Source: Chthoniobacter flavus Ellin428
GTDB taxonomy: Bacteria; Verrucomicrobiota; Verrucomicrobiia; Chthoniobacterales; Chthoniobacteraceae
Reading direction: 5' to 3'
DNA length: 64,000 nt
NCBI RefSeq assembly: GCF_000173075.1
Contig: NZ_ABVL01000004.1
Location: forward strand, 124,001-188,000
The position numbers were made by a program, and so were the translations under genes. A model generated the notes under the pieces. The model ran no database searches. It was not told where the DNA came from and saw only the letters and a program-made list of their open reading frames with translations. Shown piece after piece: positions 19,668-27,246 of the stretch; position 1 is the stretch's first letter, and every line of letters starts with the position of its first letter.

Positions 19668-20099
19668 ATGAAAACGTTCTCCCTTCTTGCCGTGCTTCTT
19701 GGAATGCTCACCGCCGGTGCGCTGGCGGCGGCGCCGGTGCCGATGACCGATTTCAACAAGACCCTGGTGGCGGCATCGAACCAGCAGAAGCTCGCCTTCA
19801 TCCTGCTCGGACGCTCGACGTGTGGCATCTGCAATGCCACTCGCGCGATGATCAAGGAAGGCAGGATCAACGTCACGGCGGCGGATTATGTGATGGCCGA
19901 TTTGAACATCGATAATCCGCGTACCGAGGCCGTGTTCATGCAGCGCTATGGTAAGCAGAAATTCGGAGACACGCTGCCCTTCGTGGTGGTCACGGATTCG
20001 CACGGCAAGCTGCTGGCCAGCAGCGGCGGTCCGAAGAGCGCCGCGCAGTGGAACGCCTTGCTTGCCTCCGCGAAGCGGAAGACCGGGGCGAAGGGGTAG
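19668..20099 (+). CDS. Secreted thioredoxin-fold protein (CGIC motif)
   Basis: 143 residues from ATG 19668, picked because it opens a signal peptide (MKTFSLLAVLLGMLTAGALAAAP); an in-frame ATG at 19632 would place 12 polar residues before it. The mature protein has STCGIC at residues 51-55, the position of a thioredoxin CxxC active site after a beta strand (LAFILLGR). A cis-Pro-like TLPFVVVTDSHGKLLASSGG follows, as in thioredoxin-like periplasmic proteins. Likely periplasmic thiol oxidoreductase or a non-catalytic relative; partner unknown. Confidence 0.75.
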   Translation: MKTFSLLAVLLGMLTAGALAAAPVPMTDFNKTLVAASNQQKLAFILLGRSTCGICNATRAMIKEGRINVTAADYVMADLNIDNPRTEAVFMQRYGKQKFGDTLPFVVVTDSHGKLLASSGGPKSAAQWNALLASAKRKTGAKG

Positions 20100-20169
20100 T
20101 TGGGAGCGGTTGTCTCAAATTCCACCCACTCGGCGGCCAGCGTCGGATCGAATCCGACTAAGTACAGAC

Positions 20170-21381
20170 ATGCTGCCTTCTGCGATCATCGATCACTTGA
20201 GCCACCGGCGTCAGGCAATTACCAAGACCTGGCTGCGTGAGTTGTGGAGTTCACCCGAACAAGCGACAGCCGAGAATACTCCTGCGTCCGAGCTCCTGGA
20301 TCATCTGCCCGATATGTTCGAGGACCTCCTCGACTACTTGCGTCATGAGGAAACGCCGCAAGCCGAAGTGCATGCTCGCATTCATGGGCGGAGCCGATGG
20401 GAGCAACGCTTTCGCCTGCAAGAAGTCCTCCGCGAACTCCTTCTCATTCGCAGCATTCTCATCAACGAAACCGATCATTTTGTCGGGGAGAATTTTCCGC
20501 AGGGAGCGGATCACATCGCGCGCGAAGCCCGTCGGAAGATCGCGCGGTTCTTCGATGACGCTCTGCTCTTTTCCGCCAGTCAATTTTCCGAGCAGCAACA
20601 GGCGCAGATTGAAGAAGACAAAAAGATCCTCGCGTCCCAGAACCAAACGGTCCGGGCCGAGCTCGAAGCGGTCGACGCGGCACGTCTGCGCATGCTCCGG
20701 GTCATCTCGCACGAAATGCGAAATCTTCTGAACGCTGCGAATCTCCACTGCGATTGCCTGGTCGGGGAGGAAGATCCCGCGTGGCAGGCGACTCTGCATG
20801 ACCGGCTCAAGCGCAGTCTGACGCAAATGACTGGACTGGTGAATCAACTCCTGGATGTCGCTCCGTTCCTTTCGGGCCGTGATCCGCTCGCGCCTTCCCA
20901 GGTGGATCTCGGCACGTTTGCGGAAGAACAGAAACAACTGTTTTCCAAGCTGGCCGAAGCCAAACGCATCTCGTTCCACTGTCCGGCTCCGCAGGGAATC
21001 GAATCGATCTTTACCGACGAGACGAAACTCCAGCGCATCATCACGAACCTCGTCCAGAACGCCATCAAATACACGCCTCCGGGAGGCGTCGTCACACTGC
21101 GCTTTTTGCCGGGAGAGGCCGACCGTTGGCTGCTCCGCGTGTCGGATACCGGGGTGGGAATTCCGGCGGAACATCGCTCGAAAATATTTGAAGAGTTCCA
21201 TCGCGTCCCGGGCAGCGAACAGCAGGAAGGCACCGGATTGGGACTCTCGATCGTCCGCCAGTTGGTCACCATTTTGGGCGGCACGATCAAAGTGGAGAGC
21301 GAGGTGGGTCGTGGTTCGACGTTCGAAGCGACGCTCTTGCGCACGCTCAACCCCTCGGAAGCAAAAGGGGCATCTCTTTAG
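20170..21381 (+). CDS. Sensor histidine kinase with RsbRD-like N-terminal domain
   Basis: 403 residues with no membrane span. Residues ~1-140 are helical and resemble the RsbRD N-terminal domain (IIDHLSHRRQAITKTWLREL). A coiled segment (~140-175) leads into the HisKA box VISHEMRNLLNA with phospho-acceptor His181. The kinase domain shows the N box NLVQNAIKYTPPGG (293-306), G1 DTGVGIP (326-332) and G2 GTGLGLS (354-360). All catalytic boxes are intact. No response regulator lies next to it, so it is an orphan kinase. The gene runs tail to tail, 6 bp apart, into the minus-strand gene that follows. ATG 20170 is chosen because the frame upstream of it overlaps the thioredoxin gene with non-protein-like sequence. 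Confidence 0.9.
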   Translation: MLPSAIIDHLSHRRQAITKTWLRELWSSPEQATAENTPASELLDHLPDMFEDLLDYLRHEETPQAEVHARIHGRSRWEQRFRLQEVLRELLLIRSILINETDHFVGENFPQGADHIAREARRKIARFFDDALLFSASQFSEQQQAQIEEDKKILASQNQTVRAELEAVDAARLRMLRVISHEMRNLLNAANLHCDCLVGEEDPAWQATLHDRLKRSLTQMTGLVNQLLDVAPFLSGRDPLAPSQVDLGTFAEEQKQLFSKLAEAKRISFHCPAPQGIESIFTDETKLQRIITNLVQNAIKYTPPGGVVTLRFLPGEADRWLLRVSDTGVGIPAEHRSKIFEEFHRVPGSEQQEGTGLGLSIVRQLVTILGGTIKVESEVGRGSTFEATLLRTLNPSEAKGASL

Positions 21382-21387
21382 AGCCTG

Positions 21388-23004
21388 TTAGCGAGCGGAT
21401 TCCAACTCCTGCCTCGTGGCGATGGGAACATAACCCACCTCCATGCCTTGGGGCGGGGTCAGGATGAGCGCGGGATCAATCTCTGCGAGCTTGCCGATGG
21501 TGGGCAGCGCGAAATAGGTGCGATCCCTGGTCCACGCGCGATGCAATTTTTCCACACGCTGCTGGACGATTTCGCGCTCCTCCTTCGTGAGGTCCGCCTC
21601 GAGCATCGCGGGTTGGTCGGCGAAGCGATACCAGTAATACGTCACCACCGTGCCATCGCCGAGGTGAGCTTGGAACGGACCTGCGGCCGGCCCCGGCTTC
21701 TTCCAGACACTTCCGGCTTCATCGGGCGTGACCCGCGGCTCTCGTGGCTTTTCCGCCGGCGTTTCAAACCGGTGCTGCGTCAGGCCGAGATTGGCCGGCA
21801 CCTCCTCCGCTGAAATCACTTTCCACTGCGGCTTCTTACCTTCGCTGTCGAGTTGGTAGTATTCTGGCAGCGTGACGAGCGATCCCTGGATGTGGGTAAG
21901 TGGACCATTCCACCGGTAGGCAAAGGTGGTCGGATCCGGAGTGAACGAGGTGGCGAAGCTGCCCCACGCCAGCGCCACTTTCTGTTCCCGCTTGGTCCCG
22001 GGAAGAGCGATGCTCCAATTTGAGCCACCGCCCGGTTTGAACGTCTGCACGACCGAGGCCTCGTCCTTGATGCGCCCATCGGCGGGGGCGCCGCCATCGA
22101 ACCAGCGCTGGACATCATCCCACAGCGCCGCCTTTTTGTAGGCCGTAATGCGATGCAGCACCATCGAGTGACCCTCGGCGTCGACGGGAAAGGACGTTGG
22201 CGCAATGCGCGCATACGATTTGCCGTCTGCGGTCGTGCTCAGAATGGCGGGCACATACTGCGTTTCCATCTGAATGGCCTTGTTTGGTCCAGCAGGACGG
22301 GAGTCCAGCATCAGGCCGGCCCACTCCGGATGCTCGACCGTAGCGTGCGACCAAAAGTGCGGCGTGAAGAACGCGACGGGACCTTTGAATTTCGCGGTAC
22401 TCAAAAACAAGGTCCAGCACTGGTTGCCCGTGGGCACGTTGTGGCCTTCGGTGGTCGGTTTGGGATTCGTCAGCGGCAGCGGGAGGTAGCCGTAGCCAAA
22501 AAGTTCGCCGCTTACGCCCTGTCTCAAATTCAGACCGTCGAGGGGAAAAAGCAGCCACGGGCTGAGCTGCGCGATGCCGTATTGCCCGCGCGGTTTGTCC
22601 CAGGTGCCCGCACCGTAGCCAGGGCCGTTCGCGATCCACGAGAAGTTCGGCGCGACCCCGCCCATGATGAACTTGGGCGTGGTGGTGGGAAAATGCGTCT
22701 CACGCCACCAGCCGAGGCCACCCTCGATGTCCGTGTAGCATTGCTCCTTTGGCTTCTGTCCCGATTCCCACTGAGGGTGCATCCATGTGCCGCACAGACC
22801 GGTTTGGAATTTGTGTCCCGGATACACGCCCACCAAGGGCCATGCGGCGGCGTAGAGAGAAAAACCACCATTGAACTCCTCTGGCACCTTCTCTGCCGGC
22901 CCAAAAAGGTAACCGGCCAGCTCGGCTTCCTTGATTTCCGCAGCGTAAAGAAGCACCGGCGACGCCAGCAACGCCAAGGTGAGAAATGGGAAATGAATTT
23001 TCAT
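21388..23004 (-). CDS. Secreted protein of unknown function
   Basis: 538 residues with a signal peptide (MKIHFPFLTLALLASPVLLYA). I do not recognise a domain. It is rich in Trp, Pro, Gly and Tyr (WPLVGVYPGHKFQTGLCGTW, GGLGWWRETHFPTTTPKF, FFTPHFWSHATVEHPEWAGL), a composition typical of secreted carbohydrate- or surface-binding beta proteins. A helical segment near the C-terminus (LTKEEREIVQQRVEKLHRAW) precedes a proline-rich tail. It is 32 bp downstream of the SASA-type esterase on the same strand and probably in the same transcript, which hints at a role in the same substrate's breakdown. The start follows TCTCCCCCTTTTCC, a C tract without Shine-Dalgarno. Confidence 0.75.
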   Translation of the reverse strand: MKIHFPFLTLALLASPVLLYAAEIKEAELAGYLFGPAEKVPEEFNGGFSLYAAAWPLVGVYPGHKFQTGLCGTWMHPQWESGQKPKEQCYTDIEGGLGWWRETHFPTTTPKFIMGGVAPNFSWIANGPGYGAGTWDKPRGQYGIAQLSPWLLFPLDGLNLRQGVSGELFGYGYLPLPLTNPKPTTEGHNVPTGNQCWTLFLSTAKFKGPVAFFTPHFWSHATVEHPEWAGLMLDSRPAGPNKAIQMETQYVPAILSTTADGKSYARIAPTSFPVDAEGHSMVLHRITAYKKAALWDDVQRWFDGGAPADGRIKDEASVVQTFKPGGGSNWSIALPGTKREQKVALAWGSFATSFTPDPTTFAYRWNGPLTHIQGSLVTLPEYYQLDSEGKKPQWKVISAEEVPANLGLTQHRFETPAEKPREPRVTPDEAGSVWKKPGPAAGPFQAHLGDGTVVTYYWYRFADQPAMLEADLTKEEREIVQQRVEKLHRAWTRDRTYFALPTIGKLAEIDPALILTPPQGMEVGYVPIATRQELESAR

Positions 23005-23036
23005 GGAAAGGGGGAGACTCCTCGCGGGTCGGGTTT

Positions 23037-24230
23037 TCAACGTGCGCTGGTGGGCTGCATCTGGAGTGTCGCTTCCGCAAATGCCTTCCCCATCCGTGCA
23101 AAGGTCTTCGCGCAGCCGAGGTAATGATAGCCCGCATTCGACGCGCCGCGCTTGAGCAGTTCCGCCTCCGCCGGGCTGATGAGGTCCGCCTCGTATTTCA
23201 CCAGATACTCGCGCTGCTGTGCTTCGCTCATCGCGCCATCCTTGTTCGGCGCGTTCTTGTCCTTCACTCGCAGCAGATACGCCATCTGCCGCACCTTTTC
23301 GCGTTTCGCCTGGATGGCGCCGAGTTTTTCGTCCCAGAAATCTGCCGTCCTCACCGCCGCCACATTGCCGGTGAACTCCGGCATCTGCGCCGGGGCCGCC
23401 ATCGCCTCCCGAAACTGCCGGATGTCCTCCTTTGCCTGGTTGCCGTCCACGCCCATCACCCCGATCACGAAAGGCATACGCGGTGCATTCAAATCCTTGC
23501 GCACGTCGCGGATGAAACTCGCCATCAGAGCGCTGTATTTTGCAAAGCGGTTCTCTTTGCTGCCGTTGGGCAGCCCGGGATAGACGTCGCGGTCCACCAT
23601 GTCGTTCCAGCCTTGCAGCCAGACAAAGCCGGCAATCTCCCATCCTTGTTTGGTATCGTACGCCGGGCACACCTGTTTCGGATCCGCCAGCACCTTCTTC
23701 ACATGCTCGATCATGGACCGGTAGTAGCGCCCGGAATCCGCCTCGTGATAGCGGTCCTTTTCGATGTCCTTCGGCGTGCGCGGATAAACTCCCGCGCTCG
23801 GGGGGCGGAAATCATGGTAAAGTGACTTTCCGCCCCAGGCCGTTTTGATGATCAGCACCGGTTCCGGCAAAGTCTCGTCCATCGTGAGCCCGAAGGTGAA
23901 TTCCGGTCCGATTTTGCCATCGTCCTTGCTCGCGTTTCCCCTCGCGCCAAAGCCCGCCGTAAGTTTCCCGTCCACTTCTCCGTTCCCGTCGCCCTGTTGC
24001 GTGAGATAGCTGATCCACACATGATCGCACACCCTCGGCTGGCCATTCGGGCCGCGCATCCTCTGCAGCAACGGCGCTGTCGCCGGATCATCGCCGATGT
24101 AATCGAACGTCTCGATCTTTGCATGGCCCTGCATGTTCGACTGGCCCGCAAGAATGAAAACTTTGAGCGGCTTCGCGTAAAGGGGCACGGCGAGAAAGAG
24201 CAACGCAAAAAGCAGGGAGACGGTTTTCAT
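23037..24230 (-). CDS. Sialate O-acetylesterase-like (SASA/CE6-type) carbohydrate esterase, secreted
   Basis: 397 residues with a signal peptide (MKTVSLLFALLFLAVPLYA). Directly after it comes VFILAGQSNMQG with the candidate nucleophile Ser31, the block I motif of the SASA/SGNH esterases. KTAWGGKSLYHDFRPPS and FVWLQGWNDMVD correspond to later conserved blocks; GYHYLG near the C-terminus supplies a candidate catalytic His. Family members remove acetyl groups from sialic acids or plant cell-wall xylan. A polysaccharide-deacetylating role is plausible beside the glycosidase at 24623, but the substrate cannot be read from sequence. The start lies next to the truncated LacI-type remnant on the other strand. 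Confidence 0.85.
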   Translation of the reverse strand: MKTVSLLFALLFLAVPLYAKPLKVFILAGQSNMQGHAKIETFDYIGDDPATAPLLQRMRGPNGQPRVCDHVWISYLTQQGDGNGEVDGKLTAGFGARGNASKDDGKIGPEFTFGLTMDETLPEPVLIIKTAWGGKSLYHDFRPPSAGVYPRTPKDIEKDRYHEADSGRYYRSMIEHVKKVLADPKQVCPAYDTKQGWEIAGFVWLQGWNDMVDRDVYPGLPNGSKENRFAKYSALMASFIRDVRKDLNAPRMPFVIGVMGVDGNQAKEDIRQFREAMAAPAQMPEFTGNVAAVRTADFWDEKLGAIQAKREKVRQMAYLLRVKDKNAPNKDGAMSEAQQREYLVKYEADLISPAEAELLKRGASNAGYHYLGCAKTFARMGKAFAEATLQMQPTSAR

Positions 24231-24244
24231 GGGGAGTATCCAGG

Positions 24245-24610
24245 ATGCTCCCCGGACGCGCCGGTGTGAGGCAAATCTTTCCGGAATTGCTCAACGCCCT
24301 CTTTCGGGTGACACCGCCCACCGCCCTCATCGTGGACGAGGCACCCTGGTTCATCGCCGTCCTGCAGTTTCTCGCTCATCGCGGCATTCGCGTCCCCGCG
24401 GATGTCTCGCTGATCTGCACCGACGACGATCTCGCTTTCTCGCGTTGCGACCCACCCATCACCTGCATCGCCTGGGACAGCCAGCCCGTGGTGCGGCGTG
24501 TCGTCAGGTGGGCGGGAAATGTGGCCCGCGGAAAGCCTGACTTTCGTCTCACCAAGACGCCGGCGAAACTCATTCTGGGTGGAACGATCGGGTCCCCGAA
24601 GCGAACCTGA
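24245..24610 (+). pseudogene. Truncated LacI-family regulator (C-terminal ligand-binding fragment)
   Basis: About 120 codons remain. They encode the C-terminal half of the sugar-binding domain: FRVTPPTALIVDEAPWFIAV, HRGIRVPADVSLICTDDD and DSQPVVRRVVRWAGNVARGK, a pattern common in LacI-type regulators of Verrucomicrobiota. The DNA-binding domain and the first part of the sugar-binding domain are missing, with no room for them because the esterase gene starts at 24230 on the opposite strand. It is therefore a 5'-deleted remnant, converging with the hydrolase gene 12 bp later. It may once have regulated this carbohydrate gene cluster. Confidence 0.75.
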
Positions 24611-24622
24611 GCGAGAACCCTC

Positions 24623-26374
24623 TCAATCATCCATCACCACCACGTTATCCACCGTGATCGTCCCCGTCCACGGCTCGGCGCGCAGGGCAAAGGTCCCGCT
24701 CTGATACGTAAACGCCGTATCGAGATAATTGATGTATTGCGTGCCATCGATGAACCCGAGCACGCGCACCCCGCCCGATTCATTGCGCACACTGATCTGC
24801 AACTCGTGCGAGTTCAGGAAATTGTAAGCGCCATTCAGCGTCGCGGTCGCGACCACGTTCGTGCCGATGAGCAGCCGTAGATAACGCGACGCGGTGTTCG
24901 CATCCAGATCGATGCGCAGATAGTATCCCGCCGTGCCGTTATAGCGCGCGATCATTCCCGCCGTCTTCCACGGATCGGTGAATTTGAAATCCGCATACGC
25001 CGTGTAATCGAGCCACGTCGAACTGCCCGTGTAGCTGATCCCCGTCGCCGCATTGTGCGGGCTCACATAAGCGCCGCCCGAAGGATGCCAGGTATTCGCC
25101 GTCGCCGTCCACGCGGTGGCCGTGCCGTCGTCGAAGTTATCGGCAAACGAAATCGCGCCTTTGAACGCGTTGTGATAAGCCGAGTAAGCCAGTTTGGGCG
25201 TGAACACCGCGCTGGAGAGCGGAATGAAACCGCTGTAGGTGATCGGGTTGGTCGCATTCAAAGCCGTGATTCCATAGAACTGCTCGCTGCCGCTTTGGCC
25301 GCCGTCGTCGAAGTGTTGATACCAATAAAGGCGATGGAGATTGGTCACCAGGCCGGAGGTCAGCACGTTCATGGCATCGGCCATGTGCGTCTGCTGTTCG
25401 GCGAAGGAAAGCAGCGCGCTGGAATGGTTGGGCGTGCTCGACGAGCAGGCGCCGCCGATCTCGCTGCACCAGTTCGGTTTCACGCTGTCTCCGTGCGCGA
25501 CCATCTTCGCCCATAACTCGGTCGACGCGCTATTCAGCAGCTTGCCCAGCACCGCCTGGCGCTGATTCGACGGATACCAGCACGGCGGCAATTCCGGCGG
25601 CAGCCAGCCGGTGGTGCCGGCATTCGTCCAGTAGCTGTGCCAGGCGAAGATGTCATAAGCCTTGGTCACGTTCGGCACGGCGTAAAAAGCATCCATCCAC
25701 GTCGTCGTCCCGGCGGGCGCCCAGCATGGCCCATGCGTGTCGGAAATGACCGGCGCGCCGATCATGACATCCTTGGCGCCGATGGCGGCGCGCACCGTTT
25801 GCAACCGCGTCCCGGCGGCGACGACCATATTGCCGTAAGCCGTGGCCCCGGCGGCCGCGTCGCGCGCATAACCTTTGAAAAAGAGATCGCAAAGATCGGG
25901 TTCATTCCACAGCTCGATTTCCTCCAGCGTGGGCCGGCCAATGGAATCCAGATAAGGCGCGTAACGGCGCAGGAACCATTCGCAGAAGTCCGCGAAGTCC
26001 GTCGGGTTCGTGGGCGGCCGGCCGCCATCGGTGTGGCCGCCGTTCGCCCAACTGGGCGCATAGGCGATGCTGACGATCACACGAATGCCATTAGCCGCGC
26101 ATTGCTGGAAGAAGTGATCCATCCGCGCGAGGTAGGTGGCGTTGTAGCTTCCCTTCGAGGGCGTCTCGATGACGAACCACGGGATGTCCACGCGCACGAA
26201 TTTGGTCCCGCTGGCGTTGTATTGCTGGAAGGCCACATCCTGGTCCGTAGTGCCGCGCCAGATGAAGTGATCATTGACGCCGATGGCGTAGCGCTGTGCA
26301 CGGGCAAACCCGGTGAAGAGCAGCGTGAGGGCGAGGGTGGCCAGGAAGACGCGAAGCGCGGGGGAGGATTTCAT
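24623..26374 (-). CDS. Secreted glycoside hydrolase-like protein (clan GH-A type) with C-terminal lectin-like domain
   Basis: 583 residues with a signal peptide (about residues 1-26). The catalytic part fits a (beta/alpha)8 hydrolase: FVRVDIPWFVIE, MDHFFQQCAANGIRVIVSIA, then EEIELWNEPD with candidate acid/base Glu158 and NWCSEIGG with candidate nucleophile Glu305, the usual strand 4 and strand 7 positions of clan GH-A (GH39/GH5-like). The last ~190 residues (ADNFDDGTATAWTATANTW to TITVDNVVVMDD) form a concanavalin-like beta domain seen in secreted glycan-binding proteins. Activity and substrate are not certain. No neighbouring gene is closely coupled to it: a 238-bp gap with a repeat array lies upstream, between it and the response-regulator stop. 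A short C tract (CATCCCGCT) precedes the ATG. Confidence 0.8.
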   Translation of the reverse strand: MKSSPALRVFLATLALTLLFTGFARAQRYAIGVNDHFIWRGTTDQDVAFQQYNASGTKFVRVDIPWFVIETPSKGSYNATYLARMDHFFQQCAANGIRVIVSIAYAPSWANGGHTDGGRPPTNPTDFADFCEWFLRRYAPYLDSIGRPTLEEIELWNEPDLCDLFFKGYARDAAAGATAYGNMVVAAGTRLQTVRAAIGAKDVMIGAPVISDTHGPCWAPAGTTTWMDAFYAVPNVTKAYDIFAWHSYWTNAGTTGWLPPELPPCWYPSNQRQAVLGKLLNSASTELWAKMVAHGDSVKPNWCSEIGGACSSSTPNHSSALLSFAEQQTHMADAMNVLTSGLVTNLHRLYWYQHFDDGGQSGSEQFYGITALNATNPITYSGFIPLSSAVFTPKLAYSAYHNAFKGAISFADNFDDGTATAWTATANTWHPSGGAYVSPHNAATGISYTGSSTWLDYTAYADFKFTDPWKTAGMIARYNGTAGYYLRIDLDANTASRYLRLLIGTNVVATATLNGAYNFLNSHELQISVRNESGGVRVLGFIDGTQYINYLDTAFTYQSGTFALRAEPWTGTITVDNVVVMDD

Positions 26375-26465
26375 AGCGGGATGACGCTACGATCTGCGGT
26401 TCGCGGGAGGCCGTCACCGGCGCACTTGTGGGCACGGGAATACCCCCGTTTGGGGGTGTTGACGG

Positions 26466-26615
26466 AAAGTTGAGAGTTGAGGGTTGAGAGACATCCATGT
26501 TGCCGCCTTTTTGTGACGCTCCGCGTCGGGATGAATTTTGACATCCAGCCGCAGAGCGGCCTCTCCTGTGGAAAGATGGCGGACTCTCAACTCTCAACTT
26601 TCAACCCTCAACTCA
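26466..26615. repeat. Facing arms of heptamer repeat GTTGAGA
   Basis: The left arm 26466-26490 has units GTTGAGA, GTTGAGG, GTTGAGA. The right arm 26584-26615 is its complement (CTCTCAA, CTCTCAA, CTTTCAA, CCCTCAA, CTCAA). 26466-26481 and 26586-26601 are exact 16-bp reverse complements. The right arm touches, and partly forms, the TGA stop codon of the response-regulator gene (26613-26615, minus strand). The ~95 bp between the arms contain nothing recognisable. Confidence 0.75.
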
Positions 26616-27246
26616 ATCGAGATGCACAAATCCGCGCTGCAATCCGCGGATGGCGGCTTGTGTGCGGTCGACGACGCCGAGCTTGGCGAAGAGGCCTTTC
26701 ATATACGCTTTGATCGTTTCCTCGGCGAGATTCAGGTGGGCGGCGATTTCCTTGTTGCTCCGCCCGTGGACCAATTGCTGGAGCAAATCGGTTTCGCGCG
26801 GGGTGAGCTCGCCGCGGGTCATGTGATCGGCCAGACGCACGGCGACGAGCGGGGGAATATGGCGCTGACCCGCGCTGACGGCGCGAATGGCGCCGAGCAA
26901 TTCCTCGGTGGGCGCATCCTTGAGCAAATAGGCCTGCGCACCGGGCGCGCAGGACGCGCGAGATATCGTGCTCGCCGTCGAAGGTCGTGAGCACCACGAC
27001 GCGGCAATCGGGCGAGTCCTGCTTCATCGCTTCGAGCACCTCCGCGCCCTCCATGCCGGGCAGACGCAGGTCGAGCAGCACGATGTCGGGATGGTGTTCG
27101 CGGAAGAGAGCGAGGGCGTTGAGACCGTCGCCGGCTTCGGCGATCACTTGCATGTCGGGTTGGCGGTTGATGATCGTCACCAGGCCGGCGCGCAGGGCGG
27201 GATGATCGTCGACGACGAGCAGGCGCAGTTTGCCTTTCTTTTTCAT
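26613..27246 (-). CDS. NarL/FixJ-type response regulator, frameshifted
   Basis: The receiver domain runs from MKKKGKLRLLVVDDHPALRA with acidic pocket Asp13/Asp14 and phospho-acceptor Asp59 (DIVLLDLRLPG). After HDISRVLRA the frame breaks at a GGG run on the plus strand (26943-26945). Removing one base restores GAQAYLLKDAPTEELLGAIR and the LuxR-type HTH ELTPRETDLLQQLVHGRSNK and VVDRTQAAI, ending ...GFVHLD. The start overlaps the kinase stop in an ATGA. It would be the DNA-binding partner of that kinase. As written, translation from the ATG runs out of frame into Arg-rich sequence; I consider an indel error likeliest. Confidence 0.82.

Noticed and set aside
19948-20169. 74-codon upstream extension of the orphan histidine kinase
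   Set aside because: It overlaps the thioredoxin gene in another frame and is Arg/Ser/Pro-rich; the RsbRD-like domain starts at 20170.
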